A DNA stretch of 64,000 nucleotides, from positions 211,720 to 275,719 of the forward strand of contig NZ_JAKMTB010000002.1 in the NCBI RefSeq assembly GCF_025772985.1. Direction: 5' to 3'. Positions 37,407-47,901 of this stretch are shown piece by piece; within the stretch, counting starts at the first letter, position 1; each line of letters opens with the position of its first letter. This DNA is from Campylobacter sp. CNRCH_2014_0184h. GTDB taxonomy: Bacteria; Campylobacterota; Campylobacteria; Campylobacterales; Campylobacteraceae. Both the position numbers and the translations under genes were made by a program. The notes beneath the pieces are model-generated. The model saw nothing but the letters and a program-made list of their open reading frames with translations. It ran no database searches and was not told where the DNA came from.

Positions 37407-38804
37407 TTACAAAAGCAAAAACACGCAAGAAACACTTCCAATCAAACACAAGCATAAAATAATCTTTTGTTTTACATCTAAGTTTGCACTTTCTATGATT
37501 TGAGCCTTTTTGAAAAAAACATAAATTAAAATTTTTAAATAAGCATAAAGCATAATCATAGAACTTAAAGCTATAGCAAATACAAGTACATAATAGCCTG
37601 AGTTTAAAATAGAAGCTAAAATTAAAATTTTACCCCAAAAAATACCAAAAGGCGGAATACCTGCTATACACAAAATGAATATAGCTAGCATTATAGACAA
37701 CACTGGTCTTTGATCAAACAAACCTGAAAAACTCTCAAATGAACTTTTTTGAAATAAACTCAATATTAAAAAAATTCCATAATTTGCAAAAGCAAAAGAT
37801 ATCCAATACACAAACAAAGCAAAAATTGAAAGCAAATAAGAAGTCCCATCTCCTTGAGAACTCACACTCATACTAGAAACAATAACTGCTAATATAAAAG
37901 AAGAATGAGTAATAGAACTATATGCTAGCATTTTTTTCACATCTTTTTGGATTAAAGCTACTATACTTACAACAAGCATAGAAAAAATTGCTAGTAATGC
38001 TACTATGTATTCAAATTTTACTCCACCGCCTAAAGCAGAAAAAATTCTTAAAACTACTATTATCATAGCTATTTTTGGTACTATAGATATAAATGCTATA
38101 AAATTTGTATGCACTCCACAATACACATCTTTTAACCAAAAATGAAAAGGTGCAATAGAAAGTTTTACTCCAACAATAACTAAAAACATTACCCCAGCAC
38201 AAAGCAAGATAGGATCTGAAATATATTCAGAATGCAATAGATTATCTAAATCCAAAGATTTTGTTTTTAAATATACAAAAGCACAAGCAAAGACAAAAAA
38301 CCCAGCGCCTACCGCAGCTAAAGTAAAATACTTTATACTAGAGCTAATAGCATTATGAGTTCCTCTTAGTGCTATTAATGTATAAAGAGCTAAAGAAGAA
38401 CCTTCTAAAGCTAGGAAAATTACAATTAAATTAGTGCTTGATATCATTAATATCAAAGAAGCAATCATAAATAAAAACAAAGAAAAAAACTCTGCCTTTT
38501 GCTCATCTTTATCCATTAATAAATAAAGCATTGAAAAAACTAAAATAACTATTTGAGCAAAAATTGCATAATTATCACTTACAAATAAACCAAAAAAGGC
38601 ATGAGAATTATCTAAAACAAAGCCATTATAAAGCAATAAAAAACACAAAGCGCTAAATAAAGCTATAACACTTGCTCCTATATAAAAATTTCTAGAAAGC
38701 TTTTTAAATGCATCCAACAAAAGCAAAACAATAGCCCAAAAAAGCAATGATAACACAGGAAATAACAATACAAAATTGAATTTTTCTAAACTAAAGCCAC
38801 TCAT
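37407..38804 (-). CDS. nuoN: NADH-quinone oxidoreductase subunit N
   Basis: NuoN is one of three antiporter-like proton-pumping subunits of complex I. The 465-residue protein has about 14 helices. Conserved key residues are the Glu of ALEGSSLALYTL and lysines in GVKLSIAPFHFWLKDVYCG and MLAYSSITHSSFIL. It is the last of fourteen nuo genes and overlaps the nuoM stop. Confidence 0.95.
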   Translation of the reverse strand: MSGFSLEKFNFVLLFPVLSLLFWAIVLLLLDAFKKLSRNFYIGASVIALFSALCFLLLYNGFVLDNSHAFFGLFVSDNYAIFAQIVILVFSMLYLLMDKDEQKAEFFSLFLFMIASLILMISSTNLIVIFLALEGSSLALYTLIALRGTHNAISSSIKYFTLAAVGAGFFVFACAFVYLKTKSLDLDNLLHSEYISDPILLCAGVMFLVIVGVKLSIAPFHFWLKDVYCGVHTNFIAFISIVPKIAMIIVVLRIFSALGGGVKFEYIVALLAIFSMLVVSIVALIQKDVKKMLAYSSITHSSFILAVIVSSMSVSSQGDGTSYLLSIFALFVYWISFAFANYGIFLILSLFQKSSFESFSGLFDQRPVLSIMLAIFILCIAGIPPFGIFWGKILILASILNSGYYVLVFAIALSSMIMLYAYLKILIYVFFKKAQIIESANLDVKQKIILCLCLIGSVSCVFLLL

Positions 38805-40273
38805 TAAAAACCTCTTATATCATCTATGATTTTTTGATTTTCTATTGCAATATTTCTTGTTTGCATAACTTCAAGAATGCTATTTACATTCAAAGCAATT
38901 TCATCAAGCATAGCACTTGGAGCTATCCCTAAATAAATTACCAAGGCACTTAAAATACTCAAAACAAAAATTTCACCTTTTTTTAATATTAATTTCTCTA
39001 TTTTTTCTTCACTAGTGGCAAAAAACATATTTCTATAAATATTTAACATATAAATAGCCCCTAAAATAATCACACCACCTGCAAATAATGCATACCATAA
39101 ATTCACACTTGCTATGCCTTGTAAAATTAAAAACTCACCTACAAAAGAAATAGTCAAAGGTAGTGAAATAGATGAAAATAATAACACCGCAAAGAAAAAG
39201 CTAAATAATGGAGCTGTTTTAGCTAAATTTTTATAAAAGTCTAAATCAAAAGTATGATATCTTTTATAAAGCATATAAGCAGCCAAAAACAAACCACCCG
39301 TTACTATACCATGTGCAAACATGTAAAATACAGAACCACTAACCCCATTATAAGTAAAAGTCACAATACCCAAAATCACCACACCCAAATGCGAAATTGA
39401 GCTATAAGCAATTAATTCTTTTAAATCTTTGGTTTTAAAAGCAATTAAAGCTGCATATAAAATTCCAACTATACATAAAATAGCAAGTAAAGAATAATAA
39501 TGATTTAAAGTATCAGGTGTTAAAGGCAAGATAAATCTTAAAAATCCAAAAGGAGCCATTTTAAAACTAACAAGCATTACAGATACTAAAGTCGGACTTT
39601 TTGCATAAACTTTTGGCGCCCAAGTGTGGAAAGGAAATAAAGGACTTTTAATCGCAAAAGCGATAAAAAATCCTATAAAGATTAAATTTTGCACACTTTC
39701 AGGTATGAAAAATTCACTCTGATACCAAGCAAGTAAATCAAAACTCCAATACCCAAAACTTTGATAATACAAAAATCCTACATAAATAATCGCTAAAAGC
39801 ATGAGCATAGAACCGCAAAATGCATAAATGAAAAATTTAATCCCTGCTTTATAATTATCTGAATATCTGCCTATTAAATAAATAATAGGTATAAGAGAAA
39901 ACTCCCAAAATACATAAAACAATAAAGCATCCAATGAAGCAAAAAGCCCTATAATACAAAATTGCAATAAAAATATACTTACTACAACACTTTTATCTTG
40001 AATATCTAAACATATAAAAGATAAAAAAATCATAATAGAACAAAGCAACATCAAATAAAGCGCTATAGCATCTACACCGATATGAAAATTAACTATTAAA
40101 GAATTTAAACTAAACTCATAAGCTATGCCACCATGATAATTAAACAACAAAAAAACATTAAAAATTAAAATCAAAAAACTAACTAAAACAGCAAAAGACT
40201 TGCTATCTTCTTTTTGCAAAAACAAAGCTATAAAAGCTGCAAAAAATGGAAATAACATTAATAAACTAAGCAT
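38804..40273 (-). CDS. nuoM: NADH-quinone oxidoreductase subunit M
   Basis: This antiporter-like membrane subunit has 489 residues. Typical stretches are FYVFWEFSLIPIIYLIGRY with the channel glutamate, FAIKSPLFPFHTWAPKVYA with the channel lysine, and ELIAYSSISHLGVVILG. It stands between nuoL (one base apart) and nuoN (overlapping). Confidence 0.96.
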   Translation of the reverse strand: MLSLLMLFPFFAAFIALFLQKEDSKSFAVLVSFLILIFNVFLLFNYHGGIAYEFSLNSLIVNFHIGVDAIALYLMLLCSIMIFLSFICLDIQDKSVVVSIFLLQFCIIGLFASLDALLFYVFWEFSLIPIIYLIGRYSDNYKAGIKFFIYAFCGSMLMLLAIIYVGFLYYQSFGYWSFDLLAWYQSEFFIPESVQNLIFIGFFIAFAIKSPLFPFHTWAPKVYAKSPTLVSVMLVSFKMAPFGFLRFILPLTPDTLNHYYSLLAILCIVGILYAALIAFKTKDLKELIAYSSISHLGVVILGIVTFTYNGVSGSVFYMFAHGIVTGGLFLAAYMLYKRYHTFDLDFYKNLAKTAPLFSFFFAVLLFSSISLPLTISFVGEFLILQGIASVNLWYALFAGGVIILGAIYMLNIYRNMFFATSEEKIEKLILKKGEIFVLSILSALVIYLGIAPSAMLDEIALNVNSILEVMQTRNIAIENQKIIDDIRGF

Positions 40274-40274
40274 T

Positions 40275-42077
40275 TTACACCGCCAACGCTAAACAAAATA
40301 AACATACAAAAGCCAACACTGTAATTCTTAAAACCAAAGAATAATCCTTACCTATGCTAAGAGTCCTAGCAAAAGTTTTAAGGAAAAATGCAACACTATC
40401 TACCAAAGTATCTAAAATTTCTTTATCGCTTTTTCTTAAAAATTCACAAAATAAAGCATATTTACTAACAATAAATTGATGATAAAACCTTGGTATATAG
40501 TATTCATTAAACAAAATCTTATAAATACTTGTTTTAGAAAGTGATGGTTTAAACCAATTTTTCCAATAAGCCATGATAGCCAAAAGCACTCCAAGCACTG
40601 CAGCAGCACTTGCAAGCATCATAACTAAAGAATTTTGCCCATCAATAAAAGCTAAGTTTTGACTTACAAACTCCATAAAGCTATGCTCAAAAAATCCTGC
40701 AACAATAGCAAGCAAAGCCAAAGGACTCATCGCAAATAAAGCTATTTTACTAGCTTCATGAGGATGTTCTTCATGTCTTTTTGGAGTAAAAAATACAAGC
40801 ATTAAAAGTCTAAAACTATAAAAAGCTGTCATAAAAGCTGCTATTAAAAGTACCAAGAAAATTCCATGATGATGACTTATAAAAGAAAATCCTAAAATTA
40901 AATCTTTAGAGAAAAATCCTGCAAAAGGATAAATTCCTGCCAAAGCCAAAGAGCCTATAAGCATTAAAATAGCGCTAAAACGCATACTTTTATAAAGCCC
41001 GCCCATCTTGCTAATATCAAGTTTATCATTCATCGCATGCATAACATTGCCCGCACCTAAGAATAGTAAAGATTTAAAAAATGCATGGGTTGCTAGATGA
41101 AATAAAGCTATAGCATAAGCCCCAAGACCTGCTGCTACAAACATATATCCAAGTTGAGAAAGCGTTGAATAAGCAATAATTCTCTTTAAATCTTTAGCCA
41201 CCATAGCCATAGAAGCGGCAAAAAGCGCTACAAAAGCTCCAAGTATAGCGATAAAATACCCTACTTCAGGGACTTGCAAATAAAGCTCTCCGGCACGAAT
41301 CACCAAATAAACTCCCGCAGTAACCATAGTTGCAGCATGGATTAGCGCTGAAACTGGTGTAGGTCCTGCCATAGCATCAGCAAGCCAAGTATGGAAAGGA
41401 AATTGTGCTGATTTGCCCATAGCGCCCACAAAAAGTAAAAGTGCTATTAAAATCAAAATCATATCATTTTCATGCCCTAAAGATAAAAGGGTAAAAAACT
41501 CATCGTATTTTAAAGAATTGAACTCTATATAAATTAAGAAAATTCCTAAAAGCAAAGCCAAATCTGCAATTCTATTCATGATAAATGCTTCATTAGCAGC
41601 AAAGGTATATTTTTCATTATGATACCAAAAACCTATCAAAAGCCATGAGCAAAGTCCAACGCCCTCCCAACCTATGAAAAGTCCTAAGAAATTATCACTC
41701 ATAATCAAGAACATCATAGAAAAAACAAAAAGCCCTAAATAACTAAAATAGCGATTAAACCCTTCATCGTGTTCCATATAAAATATACTATATAAATGCA
41801 CAAAAGTAGCAACTATGCTTACTACATTCATCATAATTAAAGTAATAGAGTCTATTTTAAAACCAAAACTAACATCTACCAAAGATATCCAAGTACCAAG
41901 TTCAAAATTAAAATGCACTCCATTGCTTAATAAAATAATTGAGGCAAGTGCCGAAAAAGCTATAAGCAAAGAAGCTAAATAACCTAAAATAATTTTCTTA
42001 GCACTAAAAGCAAAAACACCTAAAACAATGGCTGAAACTAAAGGAGAAAAAAGTGCAATTAAAGCTAAATTTTGCAT
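40275..42077 (-). CDS. nuoL: NADH-quinone oxidoreductase subunit L
   Basis: NuoL is the distal proton-pumping subunit with the long lateral helix. The 600-residue protein has FIGWEGVGLCSWLLIGFWYH, the pump segment GAMGKSAQFPFHTWLADAMAGPTPVSALIHAATMV and RIIAYSTLSQLGYM. Its start overlaps nuoK by 13 bases. Confidence 0.97.
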   Translation of the reverse strand: MQNLALIALFSPLVSAIVLGVFAFSAKKIILGYLASLLIAFSALASIILLSNGVHFNFELGTWISLVDVSFGFKIDSITLIMMNVVSIVATFVHLYSIFYMEHDEGFNRYFSYLGLFVFSMMFLIMSDNFLGLFIGWEGVGLCSWLLIGFWYHNEKYTFAANEAFIMNRIADLALLLGIFLIYIEFNSLKYDEFFTLLSLGHENDMILILIALLLFVGAMGKSAQFPFHTWLADAMAGPTPVSALIHAATMVTAGVYLVIRAGELYLQVPEVGYFIAILGAFVALFAASMAMVAKDLKRIIAYSTLSQLGYMFVAAGLGAYAIALFHLATHAFFKSLLFLGAGNVMHAMNDKLDISKMGGLYKSMRFSAILMLIGSLALAGIYPFAGFFSKDLILGFSFISHHHGIFLVLLIAAFMTAFYSFRLLMLVFFTPKRHEEHPHEASKIALFAMSPLALLAIVAGFFEHSFMEFVSQNLAFIDGQNSLVMMLASAAAVLGVLLAIMAYWKNWFKPSLSKTSIYKILFNEYYIPRFYHQFIVSKYALFCEFLRKSDKEILDTLVDSVAFFLKTFARTLSIGKDYSLVLRITVLAFVCLFCLALAV

Positions 42078-42379
42078 TTTAACTCTCCTTTTTCAGCTAA
42101 AGAACTAAGCTCTAGTGTTCCTGTTTTTCTATACCATAAAACACAAAGTGCTATCCCAACAGCTACCTCACAAGCTGCAACCCCCATTACAAATAAAGCA
42201 AAAATTTGTCCTTCAATATCTTTATGAGAAACTCCTGCTGTAACTAAAGCTAAATTAGCAGCGTTTAATAAAATTTCACTTGAAATAAAAAGCATAATTA
42301 AATTTTGGCGTTTTATAATACCTATTAGACCAATGATAAACATCAAAATAGCCACAATGTAGTATTTTTCTAACATCAT
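42065..42379 (-). CDS. nuoK: NADH-quinone oxidoreductase subunit K
   Basis: The 104-residue subunit has three helices with the conserved Glu residues of the E-channel (SSEILLNAANLALV and VAACEVAVGIAL). The ATG overlaps the nuoJ stop as ATGATG, and a second in-frame ATG follows at once. Confidence 0.95.
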   Translation of the reverse strand: MMLEKYYIVAILMFIIGLIGIIKRQNLIMLFISSEILLNAANLALVTAGVSHKDIEGQIFALFVMGVAACEVAVGIALCVLWYRKTGTLELSSLAEKGELKCKI

Positions 42380-42882
42380 TGCTCATCCTTTTTTATATTT
42401 TTTTGAGTAAGTGCTATAGCGCAAATTAAAGCTATTAAAAGTAAAATTGCCATAAATTCAAAAGCAAGCATGTATTTTGTAAATAAAGTAAAACCTATTT
42501 GCTGAGTTGAATCAAGATCATAAACTTCACTAGTTTCATTTAAACCAAAGTTATAGCCCATAATAATACTAATTAACAAAATGGCACTAAAAATCACAGC
42601 AAAAATAAATACTCTTTTACCTTTTAGACTTTCCTTTACTTTTATCGAAGCATCAAAAAACATCATAGCAAAACTATAAAGACCTAAAATAGCCCCGCTA
42701 TAAACGATAATTTGAATCGCTCCAATAAATTCAGCATTAAGTAAAAAATAAAATCCGCTCAAAAACACCATAGCCGCAGCCAAAGAACTAATAGCATAAA
42801 GTACACTAGTACTTAAAACGCTAATTAGAAAAAATCCCAATACCAAAACACTTAACAAACAAAAAGCTATCGTTTCAAACAT
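42376..42882 (-). CDS. nuoJ: NADH-quinone oxidoreductase subunit J
   Basis: The 168-residue subunit has five helices. The third contains the bulged segment [23 protein letters not shown] that links quinone reduction to proton pumping. It overlaps nuoI by eight bases and nuoK by four. Confidence 0.95.
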   Translation of the reverse strand: MFETIAFCLLSVLVLGFFLISVLSTSVLYAISSLAAAMVFLSGFYFLLNAEFIGAIQIIVYSGAILGLYSFAMMFFDASIKVKESLKGKRVFIFAVIFSAILLISIIMGYNFGLNETSEVYDLDSTQQIGFTLFTKYMLAFEFMAILLLIALICAIALTQKNIKKDEQ

Positions 42883-43507
42883 TTTCTTCCTTTGGGGTAT
42901 CTTGCTGTCTTTGCAAATCTATCTCATAATAATTTGGAGTTTTCTTTACTAAATCATCAGCATCTTTTCTTAAACTACCACTTCCTTCAAATACTACTTG
43001 ATTTTTAAGCTCATCGATAGGAGTTAAAAAATCTTCCTTTTGACCAAAATACGATCTTTGCTCTGCTGCATTTTCATACTCTTTGCCATGCACAATAGCA
43101 AGTTCAGGACAAACATCAGCGCAAAAGCCACAATAAATACAACGTCCTAAATTGATACTATAATTTTCAACCTTTTTACGTCCATCTTCGCTTAAACTTG
43201 TTTCCATTCTTATGCAATTGCTAATGCAAATTTTTTCGCACAAGCCACAACCAATACAACATTCATTTTCACTTTCAATAAAACGCATCAAACGATGTAC
43301 CGCACGGTAGCGATTATCTAAAGCAACTTTTTCCATAGGGTATTTAATCGTTGCGCTATTATTTTTTTTAAACATTTCTCTTAATACGACAAACAAACCT
43401 ACAAAAAGTTCTGTATTTAAAGAACGCTTGATTACTTGTATAAATTTTTCATAAGCATTTTGAGGATTTTTACGCTCAAAATCTACTTTAAAATAACCTT
43501 TTTTCAT
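42875..43507 (-). CDS. nuoI: NADH-quinone oxidoreductase subunit I
   Basis: The 210-residue peripheral-arm protein holds clusters N6a and N6b, shown by [15 protein letters not shown] and [16 protein letters not shown]-terminal residues 1-50 hold an amphipathic anchor. A charged tail ends the protein. It lies eight bases after nuoH. Confidence 0.97.
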   Translation of the reverse strand: MKKGYFKVDFERKNPQNAYEKFIQVIKRSLNTELFVGLFVVLREMFKKNNSATIKYPMEKVALDNRYRAVHRLMRFIESENECCIGCGLCEKICISNCIRMETSLSEDGRKKVENYSINLGRCIYCGFCADVCPELAIVHGKEYENAAEQRSYFGQKEDFLTPIDELKNQVVFEGSGSLRKDADDLVKKTPNYYEIDLQRQQDTPKEENV

Positions 43508-43515
43508 TGTTTTTC

Positions 43516-44514
43516 CTATATCACAAGTACTAAAGCACTAATTAATAAATTTAAAACCGCTAAAGGAATTAAAATCAAATAACACATTCTCATTACTTGA
43601 TCAGGACGCAGTTGCGGAAAAGCCCCTCTAGCCCAAAAATACCAAAAGAACACAAAAGACACTTTCAAAAGCATCATAATAGCCCCTGGTATAATCCAAA
43701 AATCATTAAATCCACCCAAAAATAAAAGCGATATCATAATCGCTCCGGTAATCATGGCTGTATATTCTCCGATAAAAAACATACCCCATCTAAGTCCGCT
43801 ATATTCAGTGCCATAACCTGAAACAAGTTCAGTTTCGTTTTCACTTAAACAAAGTGGAGTTCTATTAGTTTCTATAAAAATAGCTATCACAAATAAAATA
43901 AAAGCTAAAGGTTGTTTAAAAATAAGCCAAGAAAGTATGCCTTCACTTTGATAATTATTAATATCTACCAAAGACAAAGAACCAACAAGCATTACAACAC
44001 ATACCAAAGAAAGACCTGCAACACTCTCATAAGAAATGATAGAAACAAGTCCTCTTGCCCCGCCTAACAATGACCATTTATTATTACTAGCCAGGCCTCC
44101 TAAAAAAATCGCATAAAAACTAACCCCGCCCATACCTATGACAAATAATAAAGCCACATTAATATCAGCGATAATAGGACGAATCACTCTACCAAATAAA
44201 GTAAATTCAGGAAAAATAGGAATAGCTGCAATTGCCACAAAAGCACAAATTGCTGCGATTAATGGAGCGATTAAAAACACCACTTTTTGAGCATAAGTTG
44301 GAACAATATCTTCTTTAGTAAAAAGTTTAATCATATCAGCAACCACTTGAAGCAATCCAAAAGGACCTACCATATCAGGTCCTAAACGACGATGAAATAA
44401 AGCCAAAGCCTTTCTTTCAAGATAAGTTGCCAAGCCTGCTAAAGTAGCAAAAATAGCTATAACAAGCACGCATTTGATAATTGTTTCTATAATAAAAAAA
44501 GTAATATCACTCAT
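43516..44514 (-). CDS. nuoH: NADH-quinone oxidoreductase subunit H
   Basis: The 332-residue membrane subunit forms much of the quinone chamber. Family marks are [51 protein letters not shown] (quinone-site loop) and [20 protein letters not shown]. It overlaps nuoG by four bases. Confidence 0.97.
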   Translation of the reverse strand: MSDITFFIIETIIKCVLVIAIFATLAGLATYLERKALALFHRRLGPDMVGPFGLLQVVADMIKLFTKEDIVPTYAQKVVFLIAPLIAAICAFVAIAAIPIFPEFTLFGRVIRPIIADINVALLFVIGMGGVSFYAIFLGGLASNNKWSLLGGARGLVSIISYESVAGLSLVCVVMLVGSLSLVDINNYQSEGILSWLIFKQPLAFILFVIAIFIETNRTPLCLSENETELVSGYGTEYSGLRWGMFFIGEYTAMITGAIMISLLFLGGFNDFWIIPGAIMMLLKVSFVFFWYFWARGAFPQLRPDQVMRMCYLILIPLAVLNLLISALVLVI

Positions 44515-46964
44515 ATTTTAGCTCCTGCTTTTTCAAGCCAAACTTTTGCATATCGAGTATTATTAAACAAAGATTTAAAATCAATCTTACCATCATAATC
44601 CCCCAAATACGCACCATTTTCTAAAGATTCATCACATTTTACACTTATAGCAATTTGAGTTTTTTCATTTTTTAAAATAACACTATCATCTTGATTTAAA
44701 TCAAATTTTTGCATTAAATCAGACGATAAAAATAAAGCTCCAACCTCATTAAAAGCTCTATTGCTAAGCTTTGAAAACTGATGAATACGATTTGCATGAT
44801 ATAAGGTTAAATTTCCTTCATTTTGTTCTTTGACTTCTTGGGTGTTTAATATTTTTTCAAACTCAAAATGAGAAAAATCAAGCTCATAGCCTCTATGGTT
44901 TGTTCCACCATTATCATAATGATTTTCTAACTCATCAAAATCAATTGCCCTAAAGCCTTTATTTTGTGGTAAAAATTTAGTATAGTTGATTGTAAATTCT
45001 TCATCAAAACCTAAAGCATTTGCTAAATCATTTAAAAAATAACCTTTAAATTCTAAAGCTGCATTCGTAGGAACTAATCTTTTGTCATAATTTACAAAGC
45101 TACCTTCTTGTTGATTTAAACTAGAACTTGCAAGATCAAAATGCCCATCATAAGAAAAAGTAAAATCACCTTTTTCATTATAACCTAGTGTTTTTCCCGC
45201 TTGAAAATCTTGACTTAAATCACAAATCAAACTCACGCCTAAAGTATTAGTGCAAGTTGGATTTAAAAAGACTTTAAAATCAGTATATTTTTGCACCAAA
45301 GCACAAAGTTTTGCTAGCTTTGCACTTTGCTCATCATAGTAAAAATCACTTCCTATAATAAGTGTAGATTTTTGCTTTTTTGCGAGTAAAGTCTCTAAAA
45401 TATCCTCATCTATACCAAGATTTTTCGCATAATTTGATCTTTGCACCTCTATGCTTTTTTTAATTTTTTTAGGCACAAGTTTTTTAACTTCTTCTATAAT
45501 AGTTTCGCCATTTTCATTTTGCTTTTCTATCTTTTCAGTAACTTCTTCATTAATAGTTTCTTCTATTTCTTTTGTATCTTGATAATATGCATTTTCTAAT
45601 GTGTTTTTAAAATCCTGCGAAAGCTCTTTGGCAAATTTTTGCAAGATAAATAATAAAATACTTTCATTATCTTTAATATCATGATTAATCTGCAAGAAAT
45701 TTTTAGAATATTTATCCACACCCTTATCTTTTATAGGGTGAAAATATAGTCCTGCACCTTTATTCATTACCAAAGCGTTATTAACTTTATATCCTAGCGT
45801 TGGCGCATCATAGCGTAAAAACGAACCTACGATGATTAAAAAATCACTTTGAGTGATATCGTCTGTATTTGCATTATACATTGCATTTGCATTTTGATAA
45901 AAACAAGCTAGGAAATCTTGGAATTTTTTAGCTTCATGATTTATAAGATTAAGATTAAATTTTTTACTTAAATTTTGCAAGATTAAAGCTTCTTCGTTAG
46001 TAATAAAACTATTAAATAAAATATTTTTTATTTCATTATTTTTTATCATATTTACTAGTTTTTCAAAAGCTTTTTCGTCTTTACCTTGAACTTCATTTTG
46101 GGTATTAAAACCATATCTTGCAGCTTTATTTAGCGTAGCAAAAGCAAAATCATTACTCACTCTATAAATTTTTTCTTTTTGATTATTAATACTAGTTTGT
46201 TTAATATCATAATACATCAACTCACAATCACTAGAATGGGGATTACTAGCTGGAATTTTCTTTAATTCCCAAGCATTAGATGTATATTGAAAAGCCGAAC
46301 CCACCAAGGCTCCTGTTGGACATACACTTGTACATTCTCCACAAAATGAACAATCAAGCATATCACCACTACTTGGCGCAATTAAACTCTTTTGAAATTT
46401 AGTCCAAATCGCTAACGCGTTTTTACTCATACTCTCTTTAAAACTTGCATCGGGCGCGTTTGCTCCTCTTGGAGTAGTTTTTAAAGCACTTTCACCTATT
46501 TTATCTTTACAAACTGTGATACATCTTTCACACACTATACATAAAGCTGGATCATAATTAATCTCGCCCCATTTTTTATGCTCTTTATGGGTATCTTTAA
46601 TCCAATAATTTTGCACATTTACTCTTGCTTTGTGTGTAAAGTTTTGAAGCTCACATTCGCCAGATTTATCACATACCCCACATTGTAAAGGATGGTTGAT
46701 ACAATATGCTTGCATGATAGCATTGCGCTCATCCCATAAATTTGGCAAATCACTCTCTACTACCATACCTTCTTTAACTTTAGTATTACAAGAATAAACC
46801 TTTTTACCATCAGCTTCTACCATACACATACGACATGCAAGTGTTGGAGAACAACCATTTAAATAACAAATTGCAGGAATGAAAATATCATTTTTTCTTG
46901 CGACATTTAAGATATACTCACCCTCATTTGCCTCACATTCTATACCATTAATGATAACTTTCAT
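44511..46964 (-). CDS. nuoG: NADH-quinone oxidoreductase subunit G with charged insertion
   Basis: The 817-residue iron-sulfur subunit opens with the [2Fe-2S] set CYLNGCSPTLACRMC, then the His/Cys cluster region CGVCDKSGECELQ, and two 4Fe-4S clusters (CIVCERCITVC, CSFCGECTSVCPTGA). A degenerate molybdopterin-oxidoreductase domain follows. Between about 460 and 510 lies a Glu/Lys-rich insertion of near-repeats (IEETINEEVTEKIEK, ETIIEEVKKLVPKKI). In Campylobacter this complex accepts electrons from flavodoxin, not NADH, so NuoG probably contacts the two replacement subunits. Confidence 0.95.
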   Translation of the reverse strand: MKVIINGIECEANEGEYILNVARKNDIFIPAICYLNGCSPTLACRMCMVEADGKKVYSCNTKVKEGMVVESDLPNLWDERNAIMQAYCINHPLQCGVCDKSGECELQNFTHKARVNVQNYWIKDTHKEHKKWGEINYDPALCIVCERCITVCKDKIGESALKTTPRGANAPDASFKESMSKNALAIWTKFQKSLIAPSSGDMLDCSFCGECTSVCPTGALVGSAFQYTSNAWELKKIPASNPHSSDCELMYYDIKQTSINNQKEKIYRVSNDFAFATLNKAARYGFNTQNEVQGKDEKAFEKLVNMIKNNEIKNILFNSFITNEEALILQNLSKKFNLNLINHEAKKFQDFLACFYQNANAMYNANTDDITQSDFLIIVGSFLRYDAPTLGYKVNNALVMNKGAGLYFHPIKDKGVDKYSKNFLQINHDIKDNESILLFILQKFAKELSQDFKNTLENAYYQDTKEIEETINEEVTEKIEKQNENGETIIEEVKKLVPKKIKKSIEVQRSNYAKNLGIDEDILETLLAKKQKSTLIIGSDFYYDEQSAKLAKLCALVQKYTDFKVFLNPTCTNTLGVSLICDLSQDFQAGKTLGYNEKGDFTFSYDGHFDLASSSLNQQEGSFVNYDKRLVPTNAALEFKGYFLNDLANALGFDEEFTINYTKFLPQNKGFRAIDFDELENHYDNGGTNHRGYELDFSHFEFEKILNTQEVKEQNEGNLTLYHANRIHQFSKLSNRAFNEVGALFLSSDLMQKFDLNQDDSVILKNEKTQIAISVKCDESLENGAYLGDYDGKIDFKSLFNNTRYAKVWLEKAGAKI

Positions 46965-47677
46965 TTTATAACCTTAACTTGAGCTTTTGAAAAAGCAAAA
47001 TCAGCGCTTTCATAATCAAACAAAGCCACCGTGCCTTTTAAATCATGATTGATTTTTACTATAGTTGTAAATTCTTGAGTGTTTATTTTTAAATTAATTT
47101 TATCCTCATCCTTAACCTTGGCAATCAAAGCAAAAGATGAAGAACAATGCAAATTTTTATCCCTTAAAGGTGCTTGCATGATGATAGTTCCGTCAAAATT
47201 ATCAAGTTCTAAAAGTTCACTAAAAGAATTTTGTATTGACAAATTTTCTTCATTTTCATTAGAGCAAATTAGCAAAAGATTAAATTTATGACAAAGTTTT
47301 TCTAAAAAATACTTAATATTTTCAAAGTCTTTATGTTGGTATAAATTTTCATCAAAAATAATACACTTTGCTTCTTTTAAAAACTCCAAAATCTCTAAAG
47401 CCTCTTCTTCGCCAAAGCAAGATTCAGCACTTAAATAACCCTCATCAAGCTCGTTAAATTCAGTATCCAAACTCATCTTACAAAGTAATGCAAGCACAAA
47501 AGGCACACTTGCAATCTCACATTTATAAAAGCTTGCTTTTAAATTTTTATCTTCTAAACAGGAAATATTGAAATTTTTACTTTTGTTAAGCTTAGCACAA
47601 AGTGAAGGATTTTTTAAAGAAAGTAAATCCACAAAACACAAAGCATTTAAGCCTTCTTGATATTTTGCTAATTTCAT
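46961..47677 (-). CDS. complex I accessory protein in the nuoF position
   Basis: This 238-residue cytoplasmic protein stands where nuoF is found in most bacteria but has no FMN, NADH or 4Fe-4S motif. Cysteines are scattered (about nine) without a recognisable cluster pattern. The corresponding C. jejuni gene (Cj1574c) was reported, as I recall, to be needed for flavodoxin-dependent electron entry. Tight overlaps on both sides tie it to the operon. Confidence 0.85.
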   Translation of the reverse strand: MKLAKYQEGLNALCFVDLLSLKNPSLCAKLNKSKNFNISCLEDKNLKASFYKCEIASVPFVLALLCKMSLDTEFNELDEGYLSAESCFGEEEALEILEFLKEAKCIIFDENLYQHKDFENIKYFLEKLCHKFNLLLICSNENEENLSIQNSFSELLELDNFDGTIIMQAPLRDKNLHCSSSFALIAKVKDEDKINLKINTQEFTTIVKINHDLKGTVALFDYESADFAFSKAQVKVIK

Positions 47678-47901
47678 TGTCCTACCTTTTTAAAAACTAT
47701 AGTCCAATCTACTTGATTAAATTTTAAAGAATTTAAAAGTTCACAATTTTGCTCTTTTATGAAAGCAAAACTTTTTTCTACATTAGAAAAATCTCCTATT
47801 TCAAACAAAACCACCAAAACTTCACCCATATAGGCATTTTGAATGATTTGTTCTAAATCCTTAAACAAATCTTGACTTTTTCTTAAATCCACGCGTCTCA
47901 T
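47674..47901 (-). CDS. small complex I accessory protein in the nuoE position
   Basis: This 75-residue cytoplasmic protein ([13 protein letters not shown]... with a short beta-alpha pattern [22 protein letters not shown]) occupies the nuoE place. It lacks the four cysteines of the NuoE [2Fe-2S] cluster. It is overlapped by nuoD and by the following accessory gene (ATGA-type), so it belongs to the complex I variant of this genus (Cj1575c-like). Confidence 0.85.
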   Translation of the reverse strand: MRRVDLRKSQDLFKDLEQIIQNAYMGEVLVVLFEIGDFSNVEKSFAFIKEQNCELLNSLKFNQVDWTIVFKKVGQ

